From the NCBI GenBank assembly GCA_016858145.1, contig JAEHOE010000006.1, positions 558,001 through 622,000 of the forward strand: a stretch of DNA of 64,000 nt, written 5' to 3'. The notes beneath the pieces were generated by a model. That model was given only the letters and a program-made list of their open reading frames with translations, was not told the DNA's origin and searched no databases. A program made the position numbers and the translations under genes. This DNA is from Edaphochlamys debaryana (Eukaryota > Chlorophyta > Chlorophyceae > Chlamydomonadales). Shown piece after piece: positions 55,101 to 64,000 of this stretch (position 1 is the stretch's first letter; each line of letters starts with the position of its first letter).

Positions 55101-58100
55101 GCCGCCGTCACCGCCCCCTCCGCCAAGCCCGCTGCCGCCGTCACCGCCGCTGCCACCGCTCCCGTCCCCAAGGCCACCGCTGCCACCACCCCCGTCCCCA
55201 AGGCCGCCACGGCCACCGCCGCCTTCCCCAAGGCCGCCACGGCCGCCGCCCCCTTCCCCAAAGCCGCCACGGCCACCACTACCCCCCTCGAGGCCTCCTC
55301 GGCCACCGCTCCCCTCCCCGAGACCGCCGCTGCCACTGCCCCCTTCTCCCATGCCACCGCTGCCACTGCCCCCTTCTCCCATGCCACCGCTGCCACCGCC
55401 CCCGTCCCCAAGGCCGCCACGGCCACCGCCCCCGTCCCCGAGGCCGCCACGGCCACCTCCCCCGTCCCCAAGGCCGCCACGGCCGCCGCCCCCTTCCCCA
55501 AAGCCGCCACGGCCACCACTACCCCCCTCGAGGCCTCCTCGGCCACCGCTCCCCTCCCCGAGACCGCCGCTGCCACCGCCCCCTTCTCCCATGCCACCGC
55601 TGCCACCGCCCCCTTCTCCCATGCCACCGCTGCCACCGCCCCCGTCCCCAAGGCCGCCACGGCCACCGCCCCCGTCCCCGAGGCCGCCACGGCCCCCGCC
55701 CCCGTCCCCAAGGCCCCCGCTGCCACCGCCCTCACCACCGCCGGTGCCGCAACCTCCGCTGCCATCGCCGCCCGTGATGCCGCCGCCGCCTCCCGTCGTG
55801 CCGTCGCCGCCAGTCAGACCACTGCCGCCACCTCCCCGACCCAGGCCTCCGCAACGGCCGCCATCGCCTCTGCCGCCGCCACCTGTCAGGCCGTCACGGC
55901 CGCCGCCGTCCGTCTCTCCGGCCCCTCCGCCCTCAAGCAGTGCCGACCCGCCTGCATTCAGGGAACCACCACCGCGTTCGCCGCCGCTGGGTCGTCCTCC
56001 GCTGCTGACTCGGCCTCCGCCACCAGTTCGGCCCCCGAGGCCGCCGCCCCCCAGCACGATCACGTCACCACCCCCAACCGGGCAGCCACCGCAGCAGCCC
56101 TCCCTTCCGCCGCCGCTGGCCCTTCCGCCTCCGCCCCCCGCCCGGCCCCCGCGGCCCCCGCCGCCACCCCCGCCGCCACTGCTGCCACCGCCCGTAACCA
56201 GGCCTCCGCTACCGTCGCCTCCCCTGCTGCCAACTCCGCTGCTGCCGCCTCTCCTGCCGTCGCCTCCGCCTGTGACCAAGCCACCGCCGCCACCCAGCAG
56301 GCCGCCGCGGCCCCCGCCCCTGTCGCGGCCCCCGCCGCCAGCAGCAAGTCCCGGAGAACCCAACCCGCCGCCCGCACGGGAGGGCCCACTCCGACGGCAC
56401 TTGCTCCAAGACGCTGGCCCGCCGCTCTCGCCTCCGCCATCGCCCGCCACGCTCGTGACACCTCCGCCGGGACCACCACAAGCGCCGCTAGGGATGCCAT
56501 CGCCAGCACCCTCTCCGCCAGCACCGCCGCCGCCATCACCGCCAGGGATGCCACCGCCAGCGCGCTCTCCATCAGCACCGCCGCCGCCAGCACCCTCTCC
56601 GCCAGCACCGCCGCAGCCAGCACCCTCTCCGCTAAGCCCGCGGCCGCCGCTACCCTCTCCACCAGCACCACCGCCGCCGTCGCCGCCAGAGATGCCACCG
56701 CCAGCACCGCCGCAGCCAGCACCCTCTCCTCCAAGTCCGCCGCCGCCATCGCCGCCGCCTCCGCTACCCTCTCCGCCAGCACCACCGCTGGCGTCGCCGC
56801 CAGCACCCTCTCCACCAGCACCGCCACCGCCAGCACCCTCTCCACCAGCACCGCCGCCGCCGTCGCCGCCAGGGATGCCGCCGCCGGCTCCGCCACCGCC
56901 AGCACCCTCTCCACCAGCACCGCCGCCGCCAGCACCGCCGCCGCCGGTACCCTCTCCGCCAGCACCACCGCCGCCGTCGCCGCCAGGGATGCCGCCACCG
57001 GCTCCGCCACCGCCAGCACCCTCTCCACCAGCACCGCCTCCGCCAGCACCCTCTCCACCAGCACCGCCGCCGCCGTCGCCGCCAGGGATGCCGCCGCCGG
57101 CTCCGCCAACGCCAGCACCCTCTCCACCAGCACCGCCGCCGCCAGCACCGCCGCCGCCGGTACCCTCTCCGCCAGCACCGCCGCCGCCGTCGCCGCCAGG
57201 GATGCCGCCACCGGCTCCGCCACCGCCAGCACCCTCTCCACCAGCGCTGCCGCCGCCAGCACCGCCGCCTCCAGTACCCTCTCCGCCAGCTCCGCCGCTG
57301 CCATCGCCGCCAGGGATGCCGCCACCAGCCCAACCTGCTACTTGGCCCCTGGTCCCGCTAGCGGGCCCTCCGCTAGTGCCCCCGCCACCGCCACCCGTCC
57401 CCGGGCCGCCGGGCAGCCTCAGCCCCTCCTACCCAACCTACGGCTACCCTCCAGCAGCCTACCCTCCGGCCTACAGCCCCTTAAGGCCACCTGCACCTAG
57501 CTACCCGCCCGCACCTAGCTACCCGCCCCTTGAGCCCTCTCCGCCACTGCCTCCGAGCCCGCCGCCGCCAGGCACCCCCCCGCCGCGGCCGCGACGGCCG
57601 CGACGGCCACAGCGCCCATCCACGCCTCCGCTGCCGCCCGCGCCGCCGCCGCCGCCCACGGTGTCGGTCTGCTTCAGCCGGTTCGACCTCGCCCTCAATC
57701 TGGTGCCGCCTTCGCCGCCGCCGCCTTCGCCCGCACCGCTGCCGCCCCGCCCTCCGTACCCTCCTGCGACGCCAGGTGAGCCACCCATCCGCCCGCACGC
57801 CCCCGCTGTTACGCTCTGCGCTTGCCCGCTTGCAAGCTCCCTCTGCGCGGCTCGCCCGCCCCACCCCTGCGGCACAGACCACAACACAACAAGTCCTGTT
57901 TGTTTATGCCATACCGGAACAGACAGCCAGGTCTCACGGCGTATCCCGCCCCTGCTTGCTTCCCTTCCCTGCCCCGCCCTGCAGCGGACCAGGAGGTCAG
58001 CTGCCGCCTGACCAAGAACGACGTGTTTATCACTGATGGGGAGCAGTTCCCGTTCGGGCAGGTGAGGGAGGTGACCGCCGCACCCCTGCTGCTGCAGGCC

Positions 58101-60289
58101 AGCGCCGGGGCAGCGCTGGGTCGGCGGTGCGCGGGAGCCGGTGTCGCGGGAGCCGAGGCCTCGGGCGCGCCCTCGGCCTTGCGCTTGCTGCTGGCGCGGG
58201 TTTGCATGGTTCGGATTGGTGGATAAGTAAAGAGCGGCAAAACGTGGTAAAGCGAGGAGAATACTTGCGTGCGTGCGAGATGGACCACCCGCCGCAGCCG
58301 ACCCACCCCCACCCCCACCACCTACCCCGTGTCCCCGGGAATCCCCCCGCTCACCAGCCCCCTGCCCCGACCTTAAACGCGCCGAAACCACCTTCTTTCG
58401 TTTGTGCAGTACAACGGGCGCTCCTGCACCTGTGACGCGGCGCCGTACACCATCAAGTTCGGCTCGGACATCAAGTATGACGGAGTGTAAGTGTGACAGG
58501 AGTAGACCTGTTTGGGGCACATGAGGAAGGCTACAGGCTTGAAAGTCGTGCCGCACATTGGAAATCAGTATCTGTGTTGGCGCGTGATGTCCCCCTGCAG
58601 CCGGTACCACACCTTCCGCCTGGTAAACAAGCCCTGCAACGGTGCGCCCAGGGTGCAGTAGGGTGGGATGGGGTCAGGTCAATGGAATGGCGTACGGCGT
58701 CCTGTCCGCACGCAGGTACCCCTTGCAATACTTGCGCTGCTATGTTACGGGGCCTGACGGGGTAGACGGGGGCTGGGTGAAGGACCTCTCGCGCACCGTC
58801 ACCCCATGCCTGTCAGGCAAGCGGCACTCCCTGGCGGCCTGGCCCATTACCGGGTGCACTGGTGTACGGCCATGTCCAGCAGTACTTACGTCTAATTGCC
58901 ACAACACATTTCAAACCTCCCCTCCCCTCGTCTCACAGAGAGCATCCTAGCGAACGGCATCTCCATTTGCAAGTGCGACTGTGGGGTGCGGGCGGAGGAC
59001 GGAGGGGCATAAGTCGGCCACGGGGCCTTGCCGCCCGGGGGACTTGCGGCCTACTGATGTCATTCCCCCTGCCCTTGCTTTCCCATAGCAAGCCTGATGC
59101 GCTCCGAGGATGAATCTAACGGCCTTGCAACCCCCGTGTGCATCCGTGTAGGGCCATCCGGGCAGAGGCCAACAAGATCGCATTGCGGCTGTCAACCACC
59201 GCTATACCCTGCTACGAGGCAATCACGGGTGCGAGGCGAGGCATAGAGGCGCAACAATCAATAATTCGTGCTGGCATGTATCCCCCTGAGGCAAACGCTT
59301 CACGGCTTGGGTCCTCTCATCTTCAAGGCTTGTTCTTTGCTGTGTGCGCCCGCCCCCTCCGCCTCCGCCTCCCACTACAGGTGAGACCATGACGCTCCTC
59401 GACCGGGCCAAGAACTACCGGTGAGTGGACCGAGCAGCTTCCGCCGCCCATCAGGGCACCACGGCAGGCCCATGCTTGTGTCTGACAGCCGCAGCTGCGG
59501 GGACCTGCCGCGGCCCTCGCCACCCGCCGCTGCATCCCAGACACCTCCGCCACCACGCCCCCCACCGCTCCGCGCCATGCCCCGCCGCCCTCCGCGCCCC
59601 GCAGCGGCGTGCGCTTTTGGAACGACTCCTCCCCCGCCAAGCCGGACACCTGGCTGCCGGCCCGCGTGGGTGAGCAAAGGGAACCAACGGCTCGGGGCTA
59701 GCCGGAGGGCTATGGATCGGCCGAGCGAGGTTGTAGCCGCGAGGTTTGCTGTGTGAGATGCGTGTGGGCACGTCGATGAAGGGGCGACAGCCAGGAGCAA
59801 GCATTTGTAAAGCAGCTGCCGTACACGCGCCTCTCACACCACCTGCAGGTCTGACCTTCAGCGGCCGCTCCATGGAGCTGTACGTGTACGGGCTCAAGTA
59901 TTCTTATAACGACGGTTTCTTCATGATGCTGGCCTGCCCAGGTAGGTACGGCGCACATGACGGCGGCGGCCAACCTACTCTGCATGCCTGTCTCGGCGTT
60001 GGGCCTCCCGTGGGGCTCTAGACATAACTAGTTTGCCCGTCTGTTCACGCCGCCAGCGGCCCGACGTCGAGCCCTGGCCTACAGCCTCTAGCTTGCCACC
60101 TCAACCAACCCTGACCCTGTCCGCCTCCCCACCGGCCTCCGCCCTGCAGGGTCCTCGTCCTTTGCGTCCACGTGCAAGCGCTCCGCCGCCAACATGTGCC
60201 TGGGGGCCTTCGTGGACACACCCGGACACCAGTACACGAGCATATGCCGCGTGCAGGGGCTTCCCATGGAGGGGGCCATCTTCACGTAG
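52101..60289 (+). CDS. Pherophorin-like extracellular matrix glycoprotein
   Basis: Seventeen exons: 52101-52131, 52193-52607, 52770-52831, 53032-53179, 53386-53472, 53588-54027, 54299-57775, 57985-58061, 58410-58486, 58601-58641, 58817-58861, 58939-58972, 59152-59228, 59381-59420, 59605-59669, 59849-59941 and 60150-60289, giving 1,782 residues with closed phases. A probable signal peptide ([21 protein letters not shown]) precedes a Pro-rich linker. Two related Cys-rich globular modules follow: the first with [14 protein letters not shown]...[10 protein letters not shown], the second with [14 protein letters not shown]...[12 protein letters not shown] and C-rich segments to the end. C-x-C-(x)n-SPY and YxxFRL fit the pherophorin domain. 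Between them lies a ~1,000-residue rod of PPSPPP, PRPP and PAPSPP, encoded almost wholly by one 3,477-base exon. Such proteins are hydroxyproline-glycosylated wall components. The first exon (61-base intron) and the 45- and 34-base exons 11 and 12 are the least certain. Confidence 0.82.
55248..55727 (+). repeat. 240-bp tandem repeat in the polyproline rod
   Basis: The block AAGCCGCCACGGCCACCACT...CCCTTCTCCC at 55261 recurs at 55501 with only a few changes, an exact offset of 240 bases (80 codons). The frame is kept. It shows recent expansion of the rod by unequal exchange. Confidence 0.85.
56850..57330 (+). repeat. Variable-length minisatellite in the polyproline rod
   Basis: The motif CCGTCGCCGCCAGGGATGCC (PSPPGMPP in protein), followed by [14 protein letters not shown] segments, recurs at least five times at intervals of about 90-120 bases. 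All intervals keep the reading frame, so the array can grow or shrink without disrupting the protein. Confidence 0.75.
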
Positions 60290-62550
60290 GCGGCACGAGC
60301 CTCGAGGCGGCGTGGCGTGGCGTGGCGCAGCCATGCGGCTCTCAGACCCATGCGGTTTGGACGGCCCGAGCGGGGACGCCTGTGGTCGTCCAGAAGGGCA
60401 GCAGCATGCGGCGAACTGTCGAGCGGGGAGGGTCAGGGCGGAGAAGAGATGCATAGCTGGATGTGGCGTGACGTCTACGGCCAAGGCCTGTGGAGGCCCA
60501 GGCCCTGGGGGGCTAGCATGTCTGGCAGCAATCAGGGGTGTGCCAACCCCAGCATAGCAACATAGCAGGTGTGTGCGGGAGCTGTGGTGCATGGCAGGAT
60601 GGTTAGCATGGAGGCGTCAGCTGAGAAAGGCTGCTCATCACAAGACGACCCCTCGCGAGGGGCTTTAGTTAGGAGGGCGCCAAACCCTCGACCCGATAAC
60701 AGAACCCGGACTACCCGGGTTGAGGTTTTGGGGGGCCTTGCTGCCCTTGGGTGGATGACGGGTATGCGGGGCCATATGCCGTATGCTAGAACGGCGGGCT
60801 GGTGGTGCGAAGGGGAGCCTTTCCCCCTGCCTCCTGAGCAGTCACCTTGTCCAGGCCTTGCCGGCTGGTCGCCCCGCATCTAGTGGATCTAGACTGGGGC
60901 GGCGGCCATGTCGTCCCTCATGAGCATGGCTTGTACTGGTGGTTTACCGTTTGACCAACTGTAGGTACTACATTCTTGAGCTGGCTTAGCGGTCTAGTTG
61001 GGCTCAGTTCCCTTGAAGTAGAGCGGCGCCTGCCCATACCCCGGGGTTGAGGCACGGGTGAGGCTTGTGACAGATTGGTATGTCGCTGCCGCAGTGCCTG
61101 AGGACAACGCAAGCCGAGGTGAAGACGTGTGGTGACGCCGCACTTCTCCGTTATATCATTACAGTCCAATTCGCCTGCCGCCCTAGACCGGCCGCGGTTC
61201 TACACGACGCTATGTATCGAACTGTCTTGACCGCCACAGACTGCTCGGCCAGCGACTGAACAACCCTGCCGACGCACAAACGCATTACACGCCCCGCCTA
61301 TACGAGCTGCCAATGGTCCCATACTACGTCACTGCACGAGCGGAGCCGCACTGACGACAGTACAAGGCTTAAACACAGGGTACGTTTGCCCTTCCCTCAC
61401 CTCCGCTACAAGACTCCCGTCAGCTCTGCCCCAGGTCTCAGCCGCAAAGCCTCCCGTTTCGCAGGGAGTCGCTTGATTCCCCAAACGGCCCCAGTCGGTT
61501 GCTACGCCACCGCGCGCTCCGGTCACGTGCCTTAGTGTTTCACCCGAGGTATAGTACCGTATCCCACCTTAACCACATGGCCCACCAGTCGAGACACAGC
61601 CACCCGTCACACCCGTGGTCCACTGCAGGGAAGAGCAGTCCCCCTGCGCCGCCTGCAGGAATGGTAACTGCTGCCCTGCACCCTGGGCTCTTCCCCCCGC
61701 TTCCCCGCCCGCCCTGATCCTGGTTCCGGGCCTGGACCAAACTCCAGCCCCGATCGTACGTACACCCACACCAGCCCAGACGCTCGCAGACCATGTCGGT
61801 AAACGAAATGGACCACAAAGCTAGGGAGTCGCTGGCTGGGTCCATGGATGGCCGGTGTGTCAGTCCAACATTGCGTGCACACTGCACACCCAGGGCCAAA
61901 GTCACCAAATTGCCTCCCGCAAACTACGCAGGAGCCGTATCACGAAGCGAATCGGCCCACAGGAATACCTTCAGCCGAACCGCATGCTCACCATGGCTTG
62001 ACAATCCCACCAAGAATCTGCCCTTTCCCTCATCTGTCCTATTGCTGTCGCAGTTTCCGGGTCACGTGTCATATCACATCGCATGAGCGGCAGCCGGGCC
62101 CGTGCGGTGACTGCCGGCCACCTCAGTGAAGCATCAAGCGTGCATCCCCAAACCGCTGCCGCGTGCACCCCGTAAGGTCACATGCCCCACGCTCGCCCAT
62201 GGCGGTCGCGCCGGACAGATCCGCCCACACTCATACGTTGGACAATGTGCCGTACACAGCCCAGTGCTCCGTATGCGCTGGTTGGCGCTCCGGACTTGGC
62301 TCGCCATACCGGCCCCCAACCGACCAGCATCGCACGGCATTGGACAGCGCTGATGGGAGGCCGTGCGGCCGCCCCTCCACCACTCCAGGCAACGCCCGAG
62401 GCCTCCGTGGCCGCAGCTCCGCCGCCTCCTCCGCCCCGCTGGCCAGCGACAGCACCCGCAGTGCCGTCACGCCCGCCCCAGAGCTGCTCCGCGCGCCGGC
62501 GCCTGCGCCACGCTGCCTGCGCCTCCGCGCCTGCTCAAGGTGCGTGGCCG
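60290..62550. other. Convergent intergenic region
   Basis: 2.3 kb between the stop of the pherophorin-like gene (+) and the stop of the minus-strand gene at 62551. I see no supported gene, RNA or repeat. No clear TGTAA was found for the pherophorin-like gene. Confidence 0.45.
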
Positions 62551-63883
62551 CTACTGCCCGGCTGGGGGCACGGTGGTGACGGAGCCCTGCCTCGCCACCG
62601 CCTCCTCGTGGCCAAAGCGCGAGGGCCGGTTGACAATGCCTGTGGCGGAGGCGGTGCGCGCGCGGCCGGCGAAATCAGCGCCCACCACAGGGGGGGAGTC
62701 CAGGTTACCTGCACAGCAACGGCATGGGCTCAGGACCGGCCGCTCGCTGGAAGGCTGGCGCCGAGGACCACGTACGTTAACGGCGCGGCAGCGCTCCTGC
62801 GCGCAACGCAACGGCACTCCATGGCCCCTCGCCATGACCTCACGCCCCACCCACCTGTGCTGCTCTTCCCTCCCGGGCTGGCCGGACCGGACAGCGGGCT
62901 GGTGGGTCCGGTGGTGCTGCTGGGGCCGTTGCCGATGTGCAGCGGCGGCAAGCTGCCGGCGGAGGCGAGGCCGCCGGGGGTGCGCTGGGGCGAGGCGGCG
63001 GAGGGGTGCGAGGGCACGGCGTGGCGCGAGGGCGGCGAGGCCGCGCCCGGGGGCTTGCCCGCGTATGGCGATATGAGGCTGGGCGAGGAGGCGGCCGAGT
63101 GGGACACGACCAGCTCCGTCTGTGGGGGCGGAGGGGAGGGTGCGGCGCGGGGCCGGGGCCAGGGGTTGGGCGAGCGGGCACCTCTATAGCCCGGGCTCGT
63201 GGGGCTGCAGAGATGTCGCCAGTGCTGTCGACCCTGCAGCTACTCCGTCGTTGCTTGCGCATCACACTGGCGTCGAGCCCGCGGCCGAACCGTATTTGCT
63301 TGCACAGCACGCACCTCGCGGGCCTTGGAGAGCGAGGGCACCTTGTTGAGGGCGCGCTGGCCGCCCACGGCCGGCCGCGTGGGAATGCCGCCCGAGGCCG
63401 AGTTGCCGCTGGGGTTGACGCCGCCGCCCGGCACCATGCCAAACTCGCTGCTCTTCTTGGCGCTCTGCTGCGTGCGGTTGAGCGCCGCAAAGGTCTTGAG
63501 CTTGTCGGCCTGAGCGGGCGGGTGGCGGGTGGGCGGAGGGTGGGCTTAGGATGGGGGATGGGGTGGGCGGAGGAGGGCCGAGAGTGGAGCGCACGGGCGG
63601 TGCTACGTGCTACCCAGGCGCGGTGCAGTCGGGTTTGACAGCGCTTGTCGTAACGTTGTGGTAGTCCAGAGCATACGCGCCCTGCGCATTGCTGCACCGG
63701 TGCGCGGCCTCTTGTGTCCTCGTGCATACAGCCGCCGCCCCCGCCGCGCCGCCGCCCACCCTGGCCCCACCTGCGCCCCGCTTCCAGCTCGCACCTGGGA
63801 GGGACCGTGGCTGCCCATGCCGCTGCCTCCCCCCAGCGGCGAGTTCACGTAGTGGTGCCCCCCGCCGCTGTTGTACTCGCGGC
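62551..63883 (-). CDS. 3' part of an unrecognised protein gene, running off the right edge
   Basis: Four exons seen, from high to low: 63883-63795, 63509-63315, 63119-62855 and 62708-62551, with GT-AG junctions and closed phases to a TAG at 62551-62553. The first visible exon begins in mid-codon, and the intron before it continues past the window end, so the 5' part is missing. The ~235 residues visible are low complexity and probably disordered: REYNSGGGHHYVNSPLGG, DKLKTFAALNRTQQSAKK, ALNKVPSLSKARE, then Ser/Pro/Gly-rich SHSAASSPSLISPYAGKPP and HIGNGPSSTTGPTSPLSG. The end reads TASATGIVNRPSRFGHEEAV...VPPAGQ. SP and TP sites are frequent, as in regulated signalling or RNA-binding proteins. 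No domain is identifiable from this part. Confidence 0.68.
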
Positions 63884-64000
63884 CTGCAAGCAGCGATGGG
63901 AGGGCATTGTGAGCGTCGTGGACACCCACCCTTTCGGGCTTTGCCCGTCTTGGCCCACCAGCGGCCACAGCCCAGCTCAAGCTACCCAGCAAGCAGCAAC

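Noticed and set aside
55011..57325. Very long Gly-rich (479 aa) and Ala/Val-rich (421 aa) open frames on the minus strand
   Set aside because: They are the antisense reading of the C-rich polyproline exon. Absence of stops follows from the base composition, and there are no splice or start features.
58719..58768. Exon beginning at the acceptor CACGCAG in the pherophorin-like gene
   Set aside because: It reads into a stop with no donor in the phase needed for the next exon; the 45-base exon at 58817-58861 closes all phases.

Overview
This window is GC-rich nuclear DNA from a green alga, almost certainly a volvocine / Chlamydomonas-type chlorophyte. The support is: many short phase-varied GT-AG introns with G-rich starts and C-rich ends; codons ending in G or C; a divergent H3-H4 histone pair whose mRNAs end in a GGTGTT-TCTC-AACACC hairpin; an algal-type H3 with K27-T28 and one residue missing after it; TGTAA as the likely poly(A) signal; and cell-wall proteins of the pherophorin / (SP)n type. 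The species cannot be fixed from sequence alone.

Layout, left to right. 549-1570 (+): a tail-anchored nucleoredoxin-like thioredoxin. 2.7-9.0 kb: a tandem array with a ~2.8 kb unit carrying two nearly identical copies of an unrecognised 202-aa protein gene, flanked by partial units. 9.2-10.5 kb: a divergent H3 (-) / H4 (+) pair. 11454-12955 (+): U1 snRNP protein C with a long Gly-Met tail. 13743-16775 (+): a GT49/LARGE-like glycosyltransferase. 17678-21234 (-): an unrecognised chloroplast-targeted protein, divergent to 21661-25599 (+), an RlmI-type rRNA m5C methyltransferase. 27077-29932 (-): a secreted, GPI-anchored N-glycoprotein. 31649-41181 (+): an 18-exon receptor-like protein kinase. 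43302-48704 (+): a Ser-Pro-rich type I membrane glycoprotein whose reading frame is broken by two single-base C-run indels. 52101-60289 (+): a 17-exon pherophorin-like matrix protein with a ~1,000-residue polyproline rod. 62551-63883 (-): the 3' end of a gene that runs off the right edge.

Exon models were built by hand from GT-AG junctions and phase. For every multi-exon gene the phases close exactly over the whole coding sequence, except for the 43302-48704 gene, which closes only if one base is removed at each of two C runs. The genes do not form one pathway. A loose theme on the right half is secretion and the cell surface: a LARGE-type transferase, a GPI protein, a receptor kinase, an (SP)n glycoprotein and a pherophorin. 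Intergenic stretches of 1-3.4 kb hold few recognisable features; one, 29.9-31.6 kb, may hold a retroelement relic.
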